From the NCBI GenBank assembly GCA_013375475.1, contig JABXKD010000038.1:1-33721 (forward strand): DNA of 33,721 nucleotides, written 5' to 3'. Source of the stretch: Promethearchaeota archaeon. GTDB lineage: Archaea > Asgardarchaeota > Lokiarchaeia > Sigyniarchaeales > SOKP01. The stretch's first letter is position 1, and every line of letters begins with the position of its first letter. Under the pieces are notes generated by a model that saw only the letters and a list, made by a program, of their open reading frames with translations, was not told the DNA's origin and did no database searches. Position numbers and translations under genes: made by a program. Of the stretch, positions 33,101-33,721 are shown piece after piece.

Positions 33101-33721
33101 CGGGAATCAATTTTATTTATTTGAAGTTCGAACATTCGAATTATAGAACGCAAACGTTTGGCTTCGAAATCTTGATAGATCGAATTGAGTTTGAAGTCGA
33201 TATAGTTGATCACGAGGACTCAAACCCAACCATAAAAGCGGAAATAGGAGGGTCTTTAGTGCTTCAAATCGAATTGTTAGATATTGAAACTAGTCTCCCT
33301 ATCGAAAATGCATCGGTATTATACGAGTGGACTTATGGAGTTGGTGAATTGGAGGAAATATCTCCAGGTACATATCAACTAACAGTATCTCTCCCCGAAA
33401 ATTTACAGGGCAACTTTATATTCAATTTAATCATCTCAAAAGAGGGAACAGTATATAAAACAACACAAGCTTCATTTCTTTTAGTTATTGGTGAACCTCA
33501 ATTTCCCATATTTATCATATGGATTATTGTCGTAATCTCAGCTGTAATAATTGGTGTTCTAGGCGTACTCAGCTTGAGATCTTATGTAATTTTACCAAGA
33601 AGAAGAAAAAGAGAAGCAGAATTATTATCTCGAACCCAAAGGTTTAAAGATATCGAAAACATTCAAGCAATTGTAGCGATTCATAAAGACAGTGGAATAC
33701 CACTCTATACTAAAAGTTATT
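30181..33721 (+). CDS. Giant surface protein: CUB-like and Ig-like ectodomain, one TM, longin-like cytoplasmic tail (partial, runs off the window)
   Basis: Open for 1180 codons to the window edge without a stop. A hydrophobic N-terminal helix (about 18-37) exports or anchors it. The ectodomain is beta-rich with many N-x-S/T glycosylation sites: a CUB-like domain at about 166-243 (YYYDELYIS..., FYTPWYS, SVELYGYSVDF), a jelly-roll-like region to about 430, then several repeated Ig/Big-like domains of about 90-100 residues from roughly 700 to 1105. One TM helix follows at about 1110-1132, then the basic stretch RRRKRE, placing the tail in the cytoplasm. The last visible residues, IQAIVAIHKDSGIPLYTKSY, look like the first strands of a roadblock/longin-type domain. 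Domain calls are by eye; the tail call is the least certain. Confidence 0.8.
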   Translation, partial: MKKVPNNVLLKKASALRLVSLIIILTIFLSSSLLIPNFNNITGIDRNYDNFSQIPSIADTDSVLFEGNEISLNITDYGNLYETDQQIDVTNQETLNLTYYLDNVHNWEVSEVETQINNIQDERDWVDNGVIGSDTELTPTSQVSQSEDSGPSYGKNLNPNNYLATFDGNDCDYMRIHFVLLEVEYYYDELYISNQDNTVLDNFAGYYTDFYTPWYSATELKISMASDTSVELYGYSVDFFETYNGSMFTLDSTSWNYFEDTINDPSRLYGGTAEIGNRSALRTVIEGIDNSPSYSYEDGDIAGFYQDFTIPRGELIDAWVSMDYNLLRGITTNDNYAYIKVNGETVYTRGFRTITNAGLGQWHSTGLINLDLWENSSSIFDEVLIGQSINLSVGIEIGNGVEYTGFDHLDIQEAYFDNIQLILKTSANSTQSGINLQFNNSILNDDNTWGVSYLNLTSNWNSNPLTLTVTTNSPSLTFDLDTSLYGYHETKSRVGQTTLEGVSYEILENGTIIWTFLHNFYMPSQYSDFEFTIYKPTNWNFISVLDSTLQSRPYEYGGEGDSILQISKDNALFPGWWTFKATSPNYLSLTNTKLSNQEPFTTGDSTRIKTQVNNSNDIPGNIASTEVNLTIYDPEGNQWYSEVNSPLSNGTVFFSEITFSALNTTGGQFEYILFWSNGTALGGLKSSFIVNHLSQLKLLKPNDAKSDLRTDGFVGDIIPVRVFLTDFENNLTISDAIVSYNWTGGSTLNFTEAALGVYEAILYTEDLASRGLYEIAISSSKLGFINSNLTLKVNLGEETGLQRLESEYNIELHANSTIKFKFTDFSGDGIDGAIVNISISNPSHYSIDNVGNGTYDIEFSTSYITNIGIYQLNFSFSATGYEPQYYVYQFQIIEQSVNLSVFINSVQIQDNSLHEVTFFDMINVSAKAMSIIDEEDISGGNFTWISASYNKDLTELANFWYNTSIECLPGSFSSGINFIYLKFEHSNYRTQTFGFEILIDRIEFEVDIVDHEDSNPTIKAEIGGSLVLQIELLDIETSLPIENASVLYEWTYGVGELEEISPGTYQLTVSLPENLQGNFIFNLIISKEGTVYKTTQASFLLVIGEPQFPIFIIWIIVVISAVIIGVLGVLSLRSYVILPRRRKREAELLSRTQRFKDIENIQAIVAIHKDSGIPLYTKSY

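Noticed and set aside
32466..33110. Minus-strand frames inside the giant surface-protein gene
   Set aside because: They lie antisense to a 1180-codon open frame with consistent beta-rich, sequon-rich composition.
1..33721. CRISPR array, tRNA, rRNA, phage or defence island
   Set aside because: No regularly spaced repeats, no tRNA-like cloverleaf with conserved arms, no rRNA segments and no nuclease, toxin or integrase genes were seen on either strand by eye.

Overview
The window is a continuous, gene-dense, AT-rich piece of chromosome (about one-third G+C by eye) that looks archaeal, most probably from an Asgard archaeon (Promethearchaeota, Lokiarchaeia-like). The evidence is: TATA boxes about 22-27 bases ahead of starts, often with no leader (leaderless mRNAs), mixed with GGTGA-type ribosome binding sites inside operons; T-run terminators; an archaeal Ogg2 8-oxoguanine glycosylase; a Rab-like small GTPase with a longin-like N-terminal domain; and a very large surface protein whose cytoplasmic tail begins like the small longin/roadblock-type domains abundant in Asgard genomes. 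There are no rRNA, tRNA, CRISPR, phage or insertion-sequence genes. Several starts are TTG or GTG, and I give the better-supported start where an internal ATG or a ribosome binding site decides it.

Left part (1-11340): the tail of a glycine C-acetyltransferase-like gene; a four-gene ABC sugar importer (binding protein, two permeases, ATPase) whose binding protein resembles glucose/mannose-type proteins; then, on the minus strand, a VOC-fold protein, a Gfo/Idh/MocA sugar dehydrogenase, an EstB-like serine hydrolase, a duplicated DUF4332 helix-hairpin-helix protein and a pyruvate-kinase-C-terminal-like protein. A GPH (MelB-type) symporter and a membrane zinc-ribbon protein follow. This half is mainly sugar uptake and oxidation.

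Middle (11465-22721): a BKACE (beta-keto acid cleavage) enzyme, an AEC-family carrier, a 3-hydroxyacyl-CoA-dehydrogenase-like enzyme and a lipase-like alpha/beta hydrolase form a plausible acid-degradation neighbourhood. Then come two orphan membrane proteins, a terpene-cyclase-fold protein, a second alpha/beta hydrolase, a threonine-dehydratase-type PLP enzyme with a palindrome in its leader, a CocE/S15 hydrolase translationally coupled to a small acidic protein, and a TIM-barrel protein whose 5' end is frame-disrupted at a T6 run.

Right part (22750-33721): two tandem paralogous 7-TM proteins whose promoters were duplicated with them and share a palindrome, a winged-helix-like regulator, a 438-base non-coding stretch with a long hairpin, then the longin-Rab GTPase transcribed with a nitroreductase, two small helical orphans, Ogg, a PfkB kinase, and the giant surface protein (CUB-like plus Ig-like domains, one C-terminal TM, cytoplasmic tail) that runs off the window end. 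The most interesting possibility is that the surface protein and the longin-GTPase belong to an Asgard outside-to-inside signalling or membrane-organising system.
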